The notes: generated from the sequence alone by a model not told the origin. Positions 1 through 13,253 are shown, numbered from the stretch's first letter. The stretch: 64,000 nucleotides of DNA from Nansenia antarctica (GCA_963989245.1 OZ022339.1:20202563-20266562), one strand, 5' to 3'. Numbers and translations are program-made.

Positions 1-96
1 GGTTAAGGGTTAAGACAACAGAGACCACATTGCAGATAATATGCACATACTATCACAATGAATGTGCTTAGTTTGCTAAATATGTAAGTAAGTAAA

Positions 97-165
97 GCTT
101 TATTTATATAGCGCCTTTCGTACATGAAATGCAACTAAAAGCACTCGGTATGTACCACAGTTCAA
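97..165 (-). repeat. SINE/LINE 3'-tail remnant
   Basis: A short stretch reads AAGCTTTATTTATATAGCGC on the plus strand. This is the reverse of the AGCGCTATATAAAT tail common to many teleost SINEs and LINEs; a forward copy of the same kind of tail occurs near 62780. Only the tail is recognisable, so the family cannot be assigned. Confidence 0.4.
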
Positions 166-640
166 CAAGGAAAGGATCATCATTATAATTCTTAGTGTGA
201 TCAAGTGTTAGTGTTGAGTTCAGGATCATTCATATGAATGAAAGCTTCATCAGAAGGGGATTGGTTCGTTCACTGGTGTGTTGCAGACAAACACTCAACA
301 ACATGATTGAACTGCTCTGACTTCATCATTCAATGAAGGGAATGAAACATGATCGCCAGTGACAACACCATTACAATAATGCATTAAGTTGTCCATTGAT
401 TCATTTCCGATTGCTTGCAACAGTTACAACCCCTCCTCCTCTCTATGCTGTCAGGTTTGCAAATGTGTTGGTTAGCCAGCCAGGACAGTTGACTTATCTA
501 GCTGAGATATGTCAATTGATGTCATTTGTTTGCACATTTGATTTATTAGCTTCTCTGTTAACCAAATAAATCACCAACAACTACCTCAGCCAGATAACCT
601 GGCTAGCTGGCTAACGCGTTAGCACCGAGACATCAAATCA
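166..640. other. Unannotated intergenic stretch
   Basis: I see no coding sequence, splice signals or clear repeat here. The DNA is AT-rich and simple in places. Confidence 0.5.
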
Positions 641-641
641 A

Positions 642-778
642 ATGATGGACATGATGGTCATCATCAATCATGTCATCATCAATCATGTCATCTCATGTCA
701 TCATCAATCATGTCATCATCAATCATGTCATCTCATGTCATCATCAATCATGTCATCATCAATCATGTCATCATCAAT
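642..778. repeat. 15-bp minisatellite (TCATCATCAATCATG)n
   Basis: About nine imperfect tandem copies of a 15-bp unit TCATCATCAATCATG, some shortened to TCATCTCATG. The open reading frames in both directions here are by-products of the period being a multiple of three. A 16-base T tract follows at about 820. Confidence 0.85.
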
Positions 779-884
779 CGGTGCATCCTGGGGGGCTATT
801 AGGATGAATGATAGGCGAACTTTTTTTTTTTTTTCTCCTTTTGGGTTTTGTTCAATGCCATGCGATCTACCCATACTACCTTTG

Positions 885-1030
885 AAAAGACGGTTTGTCC
901 GAGCGAACTGACCGTTCGTGCATTTACGAACGTACCCGTAATAACACTGCTGACAGCTGTTTTTCAACACCTCAACGCCCCCCTTTAAAACATATTTGTT
1001 CCAGCGCCCCCCCGATGTTGTCTGAACGCC
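885..1030. repeat. Degenerate MITE-like sequence (GTTCGT...ACGAAC)
   Basis: It contains TTTACGAACGTACCC and other pieces resembling the 15-bp terminal repeat of the intact element at 14350-14489. Only fragments are left, so boundaries are approximate. Confidence 0.3.
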
Positions 1031-1587
1031 CCCGTTGAGAAACGATGCTCTGCAGGAACCAAGAACCGAACCATGAATAGGCACAACTGGACACACACCG
1101 ATTTAGAATGTGCCATGCACGTTTGAATGGCATGGTCAGGCTAGATAATATGCCTGCATAAAACCTACCCACCAGTATATAATAATGTCAACAAATGCAT
1201 TTTAATTTCGTTCAACATCGGTAAAGATAAGGTAATGAATATAATGGAATATGGAATGATATCAAACACACGTGTGAACCATTCCTCATTCCATGTATTA
1301 CAATAAACATGTTTGTTCCTCATTCCTCGTTGTTAATTCCTGAATACAATCGACACATAATATATAACATAACATATAACATAATATAACATCATCGAAG
1401 TCGTCCAATTCACCCATGCGGTTAAGTTAGATGACCTAGCAAGCTAGCTAGCTGTTAGCTCAGCTCCCTTTAAAGCTGTCTCTGTCTGGCTGCAAACATG
1501 ATGATGTACACAATACATATGAATTGAAACACGGATCAAATCGAATGCGATGTCAACTACCAAATGATATATGAGTATATATAATAT

Positions 1588-1761
1588 ATGACACTATTGT
1601 TACTTACTTGCTGTTACGTCCCTGTCTGTTTTGCTTTGTGTCTGTGTCTCTCTCTCCCAGGTGTTCGTGATCCCTTGATTGTCTCGCTGTTAATCATCCA
1701 TCATCAAGTCCACCTGTGTTCCTGTCCTGTCAACCAATCACCTGTCTACCTGTTCCCTATA
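1588..1761 (+). repeat. Possible Gypsy-type LTR remnant
   Basis: A TGTTAC...CCTGT-rich stretch with CCAAT, similar in texture to teleost Ty3/Gypsy LTRs and to the sequences at about 53090 and 57120. No partner LTR or primer site is visible. This is a weak call based on composition. Confidence 0.25.
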
Positions 1762-2482
1762 CCCAGCCAGCACGCCCACGTGGGTCCCATATGGTTTCAA
1801 GGTGGGCCGAGTGATTTGATTGGACAAGAGGCGTTCTGTGAGTGCTGGTCAGATTTTCCGGAGCGAGTTTACGAACGTACAGCATGCGTTTGCGAGAACG
1901 TTCGAGAAGATTAATCACTTCTACGACATTAAAACGTGTTGTTGCGATGTATATATATGTGTGTTCCACTTTTATGATGATAGGTAATTTGGTGCCTTTG
2001 TTTAAATTGACATTAATACAATTGTCCGTTGATAGACTACATTTCCCAGCATTCAATGCATTATTCACACTGTTTTCCATGTTTCCATGCTAACAGTATA
2101 CTGTACACATGATGTTCGAAAATGGCCCCCTGTCAAAGTCTTAACTTAACCCCCCCCCCCCTTCCAACCCATGCCAGTGAGCCCACATGTAGCCCACGTG
2201 GGACACACATGGGCTTGCCCACTTCCAACCCGTGCCAGTTAGCCCACATGTAGACCACGTGGGAACCACATGGGCTTGCCCACTTCCAACCCATGCCAGT
2301 TAGCCCACATGTAGACCACGTGGGACCCACATGGGCTTGCCCACTTCCATCCCATGCCCAGTTAGCCCATATGCAGACCATGTGGGACCCTCATAATTTG
2401 CCCAGTTCCAGCCCATGCCCACTTGGTACCCAAGTAGCCCGCATTGAACCCATATGGGTCCCACGTGGGCGTGCTGGCTGGG
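1762..2482. mobile_element. Inverted-repeat element with internal minisatellite
   Basis: The ends (1762-1794 and 2450-2482) are inverted copies of each other over 33 bp with one mismatch, each containing CCCACGTGGG and CCATATGG. Inside are a degenerate copy (about 1795-1905) of the MITE family seen intact at 14350 and a tandem array (2160-2450) of roughly 61-bp units rich in CACGTG, CACATG and CATATG palindromes. This looks like a non-autonomous DNA element that amplified its own subterminal sequence. I see no transposase, and the superfamily is undetermined. Confidence 0.6.
2160..2450. repeat. About 61-bp minisatellite with E-box palindromes
   Basis: About five copies of a 60-62 bp unit. 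Each begins near CCCACTTCCAACCCATGCC and includes CACATGTAG and CCACGTGGGA. The units resemble the termini of the enclosing inverted-repeat element, so the array probably arose from them. Confidence 0.75.
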
Positions 2483-4400
2483 GTGGTGTGGTATGTACGC
2501 GTCAATGTTTGTTTGTATGTGTGTCTCTTCTGTCGGGCCTATCCCCGATCCGAATTCAATAGCAAAGGTAACAAACAAAGTTACCAAACAAAAACTTGTA
2601 TCAATCAAAAACTTGTAACAAACAAAACAACAAATCTTTTCTAATGTGGTGGTGGTGGTTTATCGTGATGGTTGAAAAACTGTGTCGCACCCTCACGTGT
2701 CAGGACAGGACTCATCAAGCCCAAGCAAGGAGAGATCACTCCCTTATATCAATTATGTCCTTAGATTGGGCGACACCCATTTTCTAAATAAAAGTCTTTA
2801 TGGGCCAAAGTACCACTTTCAAAATACCATTCAAGTGGCTTTTCATAAATAATAATATACCGGTAAAGCTTTTTTGGCTCCAACACCATGACCTGACCAG
2901 CAGATGTCATTATGGAGCTGCTGTATCGACTGCATCGATAGAGTGACACTTTTTCCGACATGATTGTGTTGAATGTGTCAATGCGTCGAAAGCTTCGTTT
3001 CCCCCATCACTAGCAAACACAAGACAAGTACAAGGAAAACGTCTCAAATGTCTTGGTTAGAATTAACATTGAAAATACTGATCCCTCAGACAGAGTGCTG
3101 CCCTGCACTCAACTCACAGGCCGGACACACCCAGACACAGGGCTGGTTAAATGGGGAATCAGCCTCTCACTATCCTGCTCTGCCCATCACTAGTATGGGC
3201 CACAACTGAGCCTAACCACCGGCCAATGAACTAGGTAGGCTCACACTGTGACACATCCATAAGAATTGGCATGTGAATCCCCACCCACACACCAATGTAT
3301 TCTGTCCAAAGGGGACTGAAGGATAGTGTGGGTTTAAATGTTGGACTGGTTTGAACTCCTCTCCCACCTTGACGAGTCTGTCTACAAACAACAAGGTGCT
3401 AGAACTGGGTTCCTCTCATGTCCATCATGCCTTGTTCTTTTGACTGCATGACCTGGACACAGGAAGTGTGGTTGTGGAAAGGTTGGTGTTATTCAGGTTG
3501 GCGTTATTCATGTCCAGCAAAGAGAAACACCCTCACAGCAGAACTCACAGCTCTGTTTTCGCCTGAATGATGGGTAATCTGGAGCAGCCAATACATTCTT
3601 GCGACCAGGAGCATCTCATATCCGCACTCATGTAAATCCATGAACCCAGGGCCAATGTGTCAGAGTCTTGGCATTGTTTTCGGTCTGTTGTGCTCCACTA
3701 AATCTAGGATGCAGGGGACATCTGTATGGAGCCTTTTCAAACCTACAGTACTCTCATGTTCATTCATGACACGTCACTTCGGCTGAGGCAACACAAGGGA
3801 CAGAGGGAAAAGGAAGTGAATACGAGAGGAGCCTACGATACGACCTACTGTACGCTTGAAAGACGGTGAACAACACACTCACTGAGAATACAGAAGTATC
3901 ATTCCCGACAAAGTACAAGGTGTGACAGACATTACCATCACAGAGGAATTGATAAACGAGTGCGAGGGTGCGATTTCTTCAGGATGTCCGTCAGGCATGT
4001 TCATTCAACTGTAAAGAGGTATACATATTTAAATCAAGGCTGGTAACAGAAACTTGTCTTTTGCATACGTGTAGACAGCTGATCTGTCACCTGACTGTTA
4101 GCTATAGCACTGACTTAGTGTCCTGCCTGAATTAAGCTCGCTCCATATTTGAGTGAACACATTCTTAGCAATGTATCTGTCATCCCTGTATGTATGACTG
4201 CAGATGTTCCATGTATGCCCTAGATACTGTGTGAAGGAAGCAGCAGTGAAGGAGGCTTATTGGACTATCATGTTAGTTGGTTCAGTAGATGAAGTGAATG
4301 TCTGAAGCTCAGTTATGTGTACAGTGATATTACTGTACCTCATGATGTTGACTGGCAGCTTTGCCTCTTCCATTTTGTCTCACTGACAATTAGGCCTATG
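2483..4400. other. Unannotated intergenic stretch
   Basis: About 1.9 kb with only short incidental reading frames. I see no splice-bounded exon and no recognisable transposon end in it. Confidence 0.5.
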
Positions 4401-4735
4401 TTAACACTAGAACAGCTGTGCCTTTTTACCTACTAAAAGAGCCGCCTCTATTTCCACACAGCGTGCTTACACACAAAGACCACTAGTTGGCCGCGTGTAA
4501 ATTAGCCTGCTTCCTACACAGAAAAACGGCAAAATAGCTTTATACTAGCTTATCCTGATGTGATTTTGAAAATGTAAGGATACTGGGTGGTAGAATGCAC
4601 ATCTAGGAAAAGTCATGAAATGATGGTCCTGAAATTCGAAATTTTGCAAAGATTGTCTTTACTCACAGGGGTGAGTAAATGACCCCCCATGGCTGTTCTA
4701 GTGTTAATGACCCCTCATGGCTGTTCTAGTGTTAA
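4401..4735. mobile_element. piggyBac-like MITE, TTAA-flanked
   Basis: It starts TTAACACTAGAACAGC at 4401 and ends with the inverse, GGCTGTTCTAGTGTTAA, at 4707. The terminal segment is repeated once more, ending at 4735. TTAA target sites are the hallmark of piggyBac-type insertion. There is no transposase, so it is non-autonomous. A second copy lies in the opposite orientation at 61556-61848 and shares the interior (for example GATACTGGGTGGTAGAA against TTCTACCACCCAGTATC). Confidence 0.75.
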
Positions 4736-5560
4736 GGGTGAAATCTAAAGTAGGAGGTCTACATCTTGTCCTGATTCAGTCAATGTTGCATTCAACTGAA
4801 TTGAGCGTGAGAGGGAGGAGAGATCACGGGTGCAAGCTTTGAACAACTGAACTAAATGTCACATGATACCAGTGCATGTTATTACTCATAGGAGTGATAA
4901 ACGGATCCAACAGAGGGATTTTGGCAAGGATTCCCCCCCGAAATGTGTTATTTTAGCCGTTAAAAGTTGACTCTGCAGTGTTAACAACATGTAATTATAG
5001 TTCCCTAAAAATGGTCCAGCACAAATCTAATTTGAAACATAGTTACAAGGTGCCAATGGACCTATCACTAAGCCACGCCCCACAATAGAAATTGTCCAAT
5101 CATATCATAGCAAAAGTCACTACAGGCAGAAAACTCGGACAAACAACTCGCTAATATCTGATGGTGAAAAGCTTCTAGACGAAATATTCTTGTCATCTTA
5201 AAAAAACATGTCTATTACTTGCTGTGCCAACTCCCACCATTGTAAGTCATTGAATGTCATTCAGTCACAGTCGGTCAGTCAGTCACTGTCAGTGAAGCGT
5301 TGTTTGTTATAATAGCATAGCGCTAAAGACTCAACGCAGCCGGTTCTTAAAGGGAATGGCACCTGGCACGCTGATTGGGTTGATTGAGAAGACGCCCAAA
5401 ACACACCCATGACTAATTTCTTTGCTTAGCGCCGGGTTTTAGGCGCCCACTACCGCACGCATAATAGCAAAGTGGCCTTGACCACGCCTCCACGTCTTAA
5501 GTTTAGATCTACCGCCTCGTCTTATTGCTTAAGACTTATGAAGTGCATAATAGGGCCCAT
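4736..5560. other. Repeat-like intergenic DNA
   Basis: No gene is visible. The stretch around 5060 (ATGGACCTATCACTAAGCCA) recurs in reverse complement near 15430, so part of this is a dispersed repeat of unknown class. It abuts the LINE fragment that follows. Confidence 0.45.
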
Positions 5561-5561
5561 A

Positions 5562-6610
5562 GAGTGTGATAGTCCCAGGTCTAGTAGTTTAGTCACTAGC
5601 CTGTCTGGAAGGATGGTGTTGAAGGCAGAGCTGAAGTCCACAAAGAGCAGTCTCGCGTAGCTGTTTCCCCTCTCCAGGTGGGATAGAGTGGAGTGGAGAG
5701 TCGTCGCGATGGCGTCCTCTGTGGACCTGTGGGCTCTGTAGGCGAACTGGTATGGATCCAGGTTGGGCGGGAGGCGTGTGACTATGTGGGCCCGGACTAG
5801 TTTCTCGAAGCACTTCATGATGATTGGTGTGAGTGCCACCGGGCGGTAGTCGTTTAGGCAGCTCACCGTGCTTTTCTTCGGGACTGGGATGATAGTTGAG
5901 GTTTTCAGGCAGGGTGGGATGGTGGCCTGGGACAGGGACTGGTTGAAGATGTTGGTGAAAACCCCGGCCAGCTGGTCGGCGCAGTCCCTCAGCACCCGTC
6001 CCAGGACACCATCCGGCCCTGAGGCTTTCCTGGGGTCCACCGCCTTCAGCACGCGTCTCACTTCATGCTCTGTGAGGGTGAGGCTGCTGAGAGCTGGAGA
6101 GAGTGGTGTTTGTGTTGTGGTTACCTCCGTTCGCCCCTCGTCGAACCGGGCGTAGAAGGAGTTCAGCTTTTCCGCCAGCAGGGGGTCGTCCTCCGCGGCT
6201 GTGAGCCTGTTGGCTCTGAAGTTTGTCATGTGCTGAACCCCCTGCCACACCCGCCTGGAGTCATTGCTCAGGAAGCATTCCTCAATCTTCTCTCTGTGGT
6301 CTGCCTTGGCCTCCCGGATGCCACGCTTTAGGTTAGCCCTGGTGGTGCTGTACAGCAGTGTGTCCTTCGCTGAGAAGGCGTTGTCCCTCTCCTTGAGCAG
6401 TTTTTGGACCTTCACAGTCATCCATGGCTTCGTGTTGGGGTAGACCCGGACACGTTTGTCCACGGTGGCTGAGTTGGTGCAGTTCACTATGTGGTTCAGA
6501 ACCGACGACGTGAACTGTTCCAGGTCTTCATGCTCATATTCCTGCCATGAGGTGTCATTCAGGCAGATCTGCAGTGATACGATAGTTCCGACTTCGAGCC
6601 GAGGGCTGTG
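5562..6610 (-). mobile_element. L2-type LINE fragment (EN-RT linker and RT N-terminus)
   Basis: An open frame of about 300 residues reads from about 6600 down to 5562. It includes the linker before RT, then RT blocks with KASGPDGV, the NDYRPVALTPIIMKCFEKLV block and YQFAYRAHRSTEDAI, and the first catalytic aspartate in LLFVDFSSAFNTI. Homology stops shortly after LLDLGL at about 5562, before the second catalytic motif, so the piece is 3'-truncated. The last dozen residues of the open frame are foreign. It is the same LINE family as the fragments at 14.5, 51.3, 56.3 and 62.9 kb. The L2/CR1 clade is assigned by block pattern. Confidence 0.85.
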
Positions 6611-8415
6611 GGCCCCGCATGACTCTGGGCCCTAATGCAGCTGCATTGCCTGCATAGTAGTAGTTATACCACTGATGGAAAGCACATGCTTGTAGTTCTA
6701 GTGAACAAGCGATGTTATTTGTCTGTCTGTCAAATTAAAGTAGTGCACTCAATTCAGAATGTTGAGTTTGCTCAACTAGTCAAAAGAGTCTCTAGCTTTT
6801 GCAACCTCTTCATATACTATGCATGCTATATACTTATTAACAATTCATCACATTGGAAAATGCATCATCTATGCCCATTGAAAAAAAATATTCATTATTC
6901 TATGTAACACTCATTTAGGGACACGGCAAGTCTGCAACTTGACTGGAAGGGGTCCCACTCTCTGTGGATGGCCTGAAGCCACAGATCTACTGTCCTTTGC
7001 TCTTTGGGGAAGTAAAGAAAATCGTAAACTGGGACTTTTTAAAATATATTTGACGTACAAAATACTACGCAGCAGCTTTTAGGCATGGTGACACTAGCTT
7101 TTCCAATAAGGTCTTATGGTTTGTTTGATGTGTTGGGTTGCTTCTTTGTTCTGTTTTTATTTTATTTTGTTATTCTATATTATCTGTAACAGTTTAATTA
7201 ATACAACCCAACATGTCTTGTTTGTTTGCTTTGATTTATTTTTTAACCAGTTGTCCTTTTTTATTGTTTACTGTTTGTATGCTTTGTGAAGGAAACAACC
7301 AAAAGCTATAATTGCAAAGGATGGGCATAGTAGATCTGAAATCTGATTCGCTTGCATATAGCTGTGTATTCAGTTTATGAGTGGTTACATTTCTCCAGCC
7401 TAATCTCTCTGCTGTTTACCAAAGAAAGTGTTGGAGTGATTGCTTTCTTGCATTCCCCAATAGACTTAGTGAGTGCAGAATATGTTTGTGCTATTTTGAT
7501 AACTTAAACCACCTCAAGTGTCAGTTTAAAATTAAATCCTAATTTAAGCTATTATAGACATTTAATCAGAGATTAAATGAATGTTTAAATTAATCCTGGT
7601 CAGTCTTAAACTAGGTTTAAAGTTGGGTACAAAAGGATTAATGGATACAACTTGATTTGTGAATCCTTGTTGGTGCCACCCGACCTGAAAGTTGCTCAAT
7701 GCTAACGTCTTCTTGATGCTAACGATGCTTAGGTCTCTGTTTACATGGATCCATTCTTGTACTGTACCTACCATGGGTCGGTCTGGTGGTTGAAGTCATA
7801 GATACAAATACATTAAAGGACATCAAGACCACAATGCATGTGTTTAATCTGAATACATATTTATTAGATAAATATTAGAATGTCACATCATCTAACTACA
7901 TACAATTTAGCAAGACTAAAAATCACAATTTGTTCTTCTGACCTGTTTAGAATATGAAATGGTTGTACATAGTGTACACAACAAGACTGCCACTTCATGG
8001 GGCAATCACTTTAGATTGTACCTTTATAGTATGTTTTGCCAATTTTTTTGTAAAAACTGTACATTCGCCAAAATTGTACAAACTTTAAATTTGGTAACAA
8101 TGTTTAGGACCCATTCAAGGTCCCATGTCCCCTTTGCCCCAATTATTTATACCTTAAAATGGCCTTTATTATTTGTATTTGTTGAACCTTCATAAAGTAC
8201 ACAGGTAATAGAGAAATACACAGAAGTTTAATATTACACAAAGCAAAACAAATGTGTCTTTTTTTTCCCATTCTACCCCCGTACGTACGGAGAGGTAGAT
8301 AAAGTATTTTACATTAATTGAACAGGCGCGGTCAAAACACAGACTCATTTTCCCAAATCAAAGTCTCTTCTGACAGGAGCTGTAAGCTATATATACACTA
8401 CTCCTCTCCTCGATC
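6611..8415. other. Intergenic DNA downstream of FBXO47
   Basis: AT-rich, with no supported gene. The part next to 8415 should include the FBXO47 3' UTR. I could not choose a polyadenylation site with confidence. Confidence 0.45.
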
Positions 8416-10688
8416 TCACTCTTTTGTGAGGAACATGTCGAGAATCACAGTGTGGAAGTGAGCACTGGCGTTGAGGAGGCTGCAGATCTGGCTCTGGAAG
8501 ATCTCAAAGTCTTCTTGATGGTTATCTGTGACAAGATCGTTGACAGTTAGAAATCCACATATATCTACTTATTTTAACTGTTTTTCTATTAATGTGTTCC
8601 CAAATATTATGCCCTTAACTTAAAGATTATTTTAGTGCTACAAAGCTTGAAGGAATCTGGACCCTGATCTGATACGATAGTCTAAGTGCCTATAACAACT
8701 CACCAGCCACCATAATGGTCACCAGCCACCATACCATCTCCATGGCAACGTCTGAGAACATGTTTTCCACGGCCTGGATGAAGGACCACTTGTCAGCAGA
8801 GGAGGAGAACACCTCACACACCTGCTGCACCATCTTGACGGACCAGTTCATGGAGTACCCGTCCTTCTCACACACCTGAGAGGGGTAACCAGAAATGTCA
8901 GTAGCTCAGGCCGGTTCAGGCAGTACCTTCCGTTAAGTGGGCACAAAATGGGGGAAATGTGTCTCTTAGGTTAAAAGATACCGGAACCCTAGAGCAGATA
9001 ATAAAGTTATTTAGCAGCAGTGACTGACCAGTACGAGGTACACAATGAGTCGTGAGCTCTCAAACAGGCGTCCATTGAGGGCCTTGCTGGCCAGCACGCT
9101 GTAGCACACGCTGTTCCCACACAGGAACAACAGACGAGCCACATTCTCCATGTGCCATGCCTGGGGAAGGACTGGAGGCCAACAGAACCAGCACAAAACA
9201 AAACAACTGTCATTCATACACACAGCATTCACACTTTACATTAACATTTTTGACATTTAGCAGACGCCTTTATCCAAAGCGACTTACAAGCGCAGTACAT
9301 TTATCGCAGCCCGGTACACACATAAAGATAATCAGGCCGATTTTGGCCCAATTTCCCCCCTTCCGACCAAGGACAGCAAACGCCCGATTATCGGATGGCT
9401 CTAAAGATTATCCTACAAGATTATCCTGTGGTGTGAGGTGTGTTAAGAGTCAATTTCTCCCGACAATCTGCTCGGAAAATGGTCGGGGCCGACGATCATA
9501 AATATTAGACGTGTTCAATATTTACGATCAAAAGTCTTCTTGTCTGTGGTCAAAACTGACAACTCCCAAGTCCGATTGTGACGTGGAATGGAATGTAGCC
9601 ACTCAAGAAGCCAGCTGACTGACGCGTCTTCTTCTTTTCGTTCTTCTGCACTTTATTTTCCCTGTAGCACATGGCTGCCTCTACAGGTCAGTCAGGGTAC
9701 TACTACCCTGTTCACGCGAGACTCCAGACTGTCGGAGGACAGATCTTTATGCATGTGGTTGTATATTGGAGCACACCACACACAATACGATCAAGACTGT
9801 TCAATCCATGATTTTTTATCTTCATGTGTGGGGTCTCTCTCAGATAATCAGAAAATCCTTATATGTGTACCAGGCTTAAGGTAAGTGAATCATCTATACA
9901 TCAGTCATCATCGCACATGATGGTGCACTCACCATTTGCTTAGTGAAATCTATAATCCTATGGTAATGGTACATACTGTACGTGTGGACTGACCAGACAT
10001 ACAGTATATACAGTATACAGACAAAAGAGTGTAAAAGGTTTGTCTACCATTCCTGGGTGTGTAAAATATAATCATTCAAAGTTGCCAAGTCCTCTGGGCT
10101 ACTGCAGTTACCTATGAGCTCCTCCAGGATGGCCATTATGGTGTCGATGGTCCAATCTTTGGCTTCCAGGTCGCTGTGTAGCAGGATGAGAGCCTTGGCC
10201 AGGTCGGACTGGGCCACCCCAGCACGCAGCTGCTCCTGCCAGCCTAGCGAACCTGAAAAGAACATTCCCTTACACTACACATACACTTTGCCTTGCAACT
10301 CTGGCCAACCAAAAAACAAGCATTTCATTTGTTATTATTAACATTAGAATTTCACCATGTAATTACTAACAAGTGATTTATATACTGTACAAAAGTGCAA
10401 CCAGTTTTTTTAAGGTAGAAACCGAGAAGGCCCATGTTGTCCCTCTCACCGTCTGGTAGCAGTGGTCCGTAGAGGATGAACAGCAGCCGGGCTTGGCTGA
10501 CAATGGGCCAGGGTTTCAGGATGCGGGTCAGCCAGAACAGAGTGTCCTTGCTGTTCTTCCAGGGGTCCAACAGAACCTGTCTGCAGAACAGACGGATCTG
10601 TTGCTCCAACAGCTGACATGAACCTGAGGGAGAAAAAAGACATACGGATCACTCACGTCTCTCACACTCTTTCAATTAGCCTTTTTGT

Positions 10689-10747
<59 letters not shown>

Positions 10748-13214
10748 AGGGACAGACACTCACCTGGCTTTCCTGTGACCACTGACATGATTTTCTGGGG
10801 TAGATTTGTGAAGTCGCACAGGAAGTTGAAAACTCTGGGCCACTCCAGCTCATCCCAGCCGGCTATCAATGTCTGTCAGTCAAACATTAACCATCTCAAT
10901 AGAGGATTCAGCCTTTGATATTAAATTGTCTGATGTTCTTTGTAACTAGGCTCTCACCTGTAGAAACGCTCCATAGCTGGAGAAGCCTTGGCATCAGTGG
11001 CGTGTCCAGACCTTTTTCACTGGGGTGGCCCAGGTGGGGCACCTTGTTATGCATGGGTGGCACCATTTTGAGAATTTAACACTTAATTCCCTGCATTCTG
11101 GTGAATTTGTACACACCATTTTGTGCTTTTTATTACCATTTCTGTCTCCACTCCCCATTGTATACTTTAATTGGGCTACTAAGGTCATGTTCTTACATGA
11201 ACATCTGAATCATGACCCAGAGCAAGCGGATGAGTTTGCAACATTTAAACAAAGTAACATAGGCAATTGAAGCAACAGACGTGGTAGTTGATTGGTCAGG
11301 AAAATAGAAAACTGCCCGTTCGTCCCCCTCTTATCCAGATCAACACGCATGCGCTGTTGTTTTACTATGGACAGCCTCGATGCGTCGTTTCTAACCGGAG
11401 CGAAACCACCCTTTTTAAGCGGAGCATGTGTTGGTTGTTTGCTCCGGGAGTGACTTCGAATGTGCGTTCTCACAGCTCCAAACAACGCAGAGCAAAGCGA
11501 ATGTTATCCTAAACTCTGATTCCAAGTTAAGCAAAACGTTTTAACCACTAGCACAACACCGTAGCCTATATGTAGCTATGCAAAAGTCTAACGTTATTAA
11601 TGGTACTCACATTTCTTCAGGAGCGCCAAGACCACACCTCACCGCTGATCAAAAAGGTGTTCTGTTCGAAAAGTTCGTCTCGTGGCGCGAAGTGGCCTCT
11701 GCTCTGAGTGACTAGGCAGATAGCCAATCAATCAGGGTGGCACCTAGGGTGGCCAATCAGATTTCAGGGGTGGCACGAGCCACCCCTGGCCCCCCCCTGG
11801 ACACGCCCCTGCTTGGCATTGCACTGATTTAATGCACTCTTCCATCATGAAGCAAGGAACCTGAGTGGGAGGTAACAACTGTGTTAGTCTAAGTAAGGTT
11901 AACTAGAAAATAACAATCTATTCAATGTTGTCAACTGTTTGGTTTGTTTAGAAATGTGAGAATGTTTGTAGAGCACACACAGCTAAACATTGCCTCATCT
12001 GTCCTCCCTCACCTCTCTGTCTTACCTGTGAAAACTTGCTATATATGAACGTTAGCCTATCCTTTGTTGGCAGCAAGAGGGTACATCTCTTGAATAATAA
12101 ACCTGAAACGATGAGCAAAAACCACAAGAATGTAACATAGTGACTATATTTGCCAACCAGGACCACTTGCTTTCCTCATCGGACCCCCTATGAAAGGAGA
12201 TAGAAATAATACTTTGGTCTATCTACCTGATAAAGAATTACAGCAGAAATAATGTGGCTCTGAATATTAGTTTATTATAAACATGTGTGTTCTTGGCCAA
12301 CCAACTAAGTAAAATAAAGGTAAATTAATCAAATAAAGCTGTTGAGGAGCCTCTCACCCAGCGATGTGTAGTGTTCTAGTGAGGACACCTCGGTGGAGTG
12401 ATGACACCCCTGTACGATGATCCTCTTCCTCCAGGTCTGAGTGGAGACATAGCCCATGATGTAGCGACTGATGGCCTTGGACACCATGCTCAACACACTG
12501 ATCTGCAACACTTTACCACAACAAACAACGAGGCAGGGAGAAACATCTCATTACAGTTTTTCTCAATTGCTAAAACACATTTCACAAAACTCTAAACACA
12601 ACACACTTTTCTAAAGCTACATAATCAAAACCACACCTTCTCTCTTCAAAACTCAAACTTTCACACCAAAACAGCTGCTCAAAGCCTGCAAAAATGTAAA
12701 CACTATAAGCATCATTACAGACTACAACAAAACAACTGAAAACACAATGTTCAGTGTGTGAGAATGTTCTTTTTTTTCCACAACTGCCAAAGCACATTTT
12801 TAGAAACCTTACAGTATCTGTTCTCAGAATATATCACTGTAGAGTATTGGGCATTCATAGGTTTGTGTGTTTCATATGAACAGTATGTAAATCTACAGAA
12901 AATACAGCATGTACGGTATGTTACGGTACATGTGGGAAAACTAGGGTTAGGGTTAGGTGCTAGGGTGACTTGGTACATGCTGGCATGTCTAATCCTAACC
13001 CTAACCTTAATCCTAACCCTAACCATACCCCTAATCCTAACCCTAGTTTTCCCACATGTACCGTATTCCCACATGTGCCGTAACATGTACACTATGACTA
13101 CTGTACTGTATCACAACTCAATGCAAACACTACAGAGGATCCATTACACACAACAATACTCACTGAAAACAATGTTCAGGGTGTGATGTTTATTTATTTA
13201 TTTATGGAACTATA

Positions 13215-13253
<39 letters not shown>

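Noticed and set aside
1..20. Possible telomere start (GGTTAAGGGTTAAG)
   Set aside because: Only two imperfect units, and ordinary dispersed sequence follows.
728..1172. Minus-strand frames of 66-122 codons
   Set aside because: They cover a 15-bp minisatellite and degenerate MITE sequence, with no splice sites or homology.
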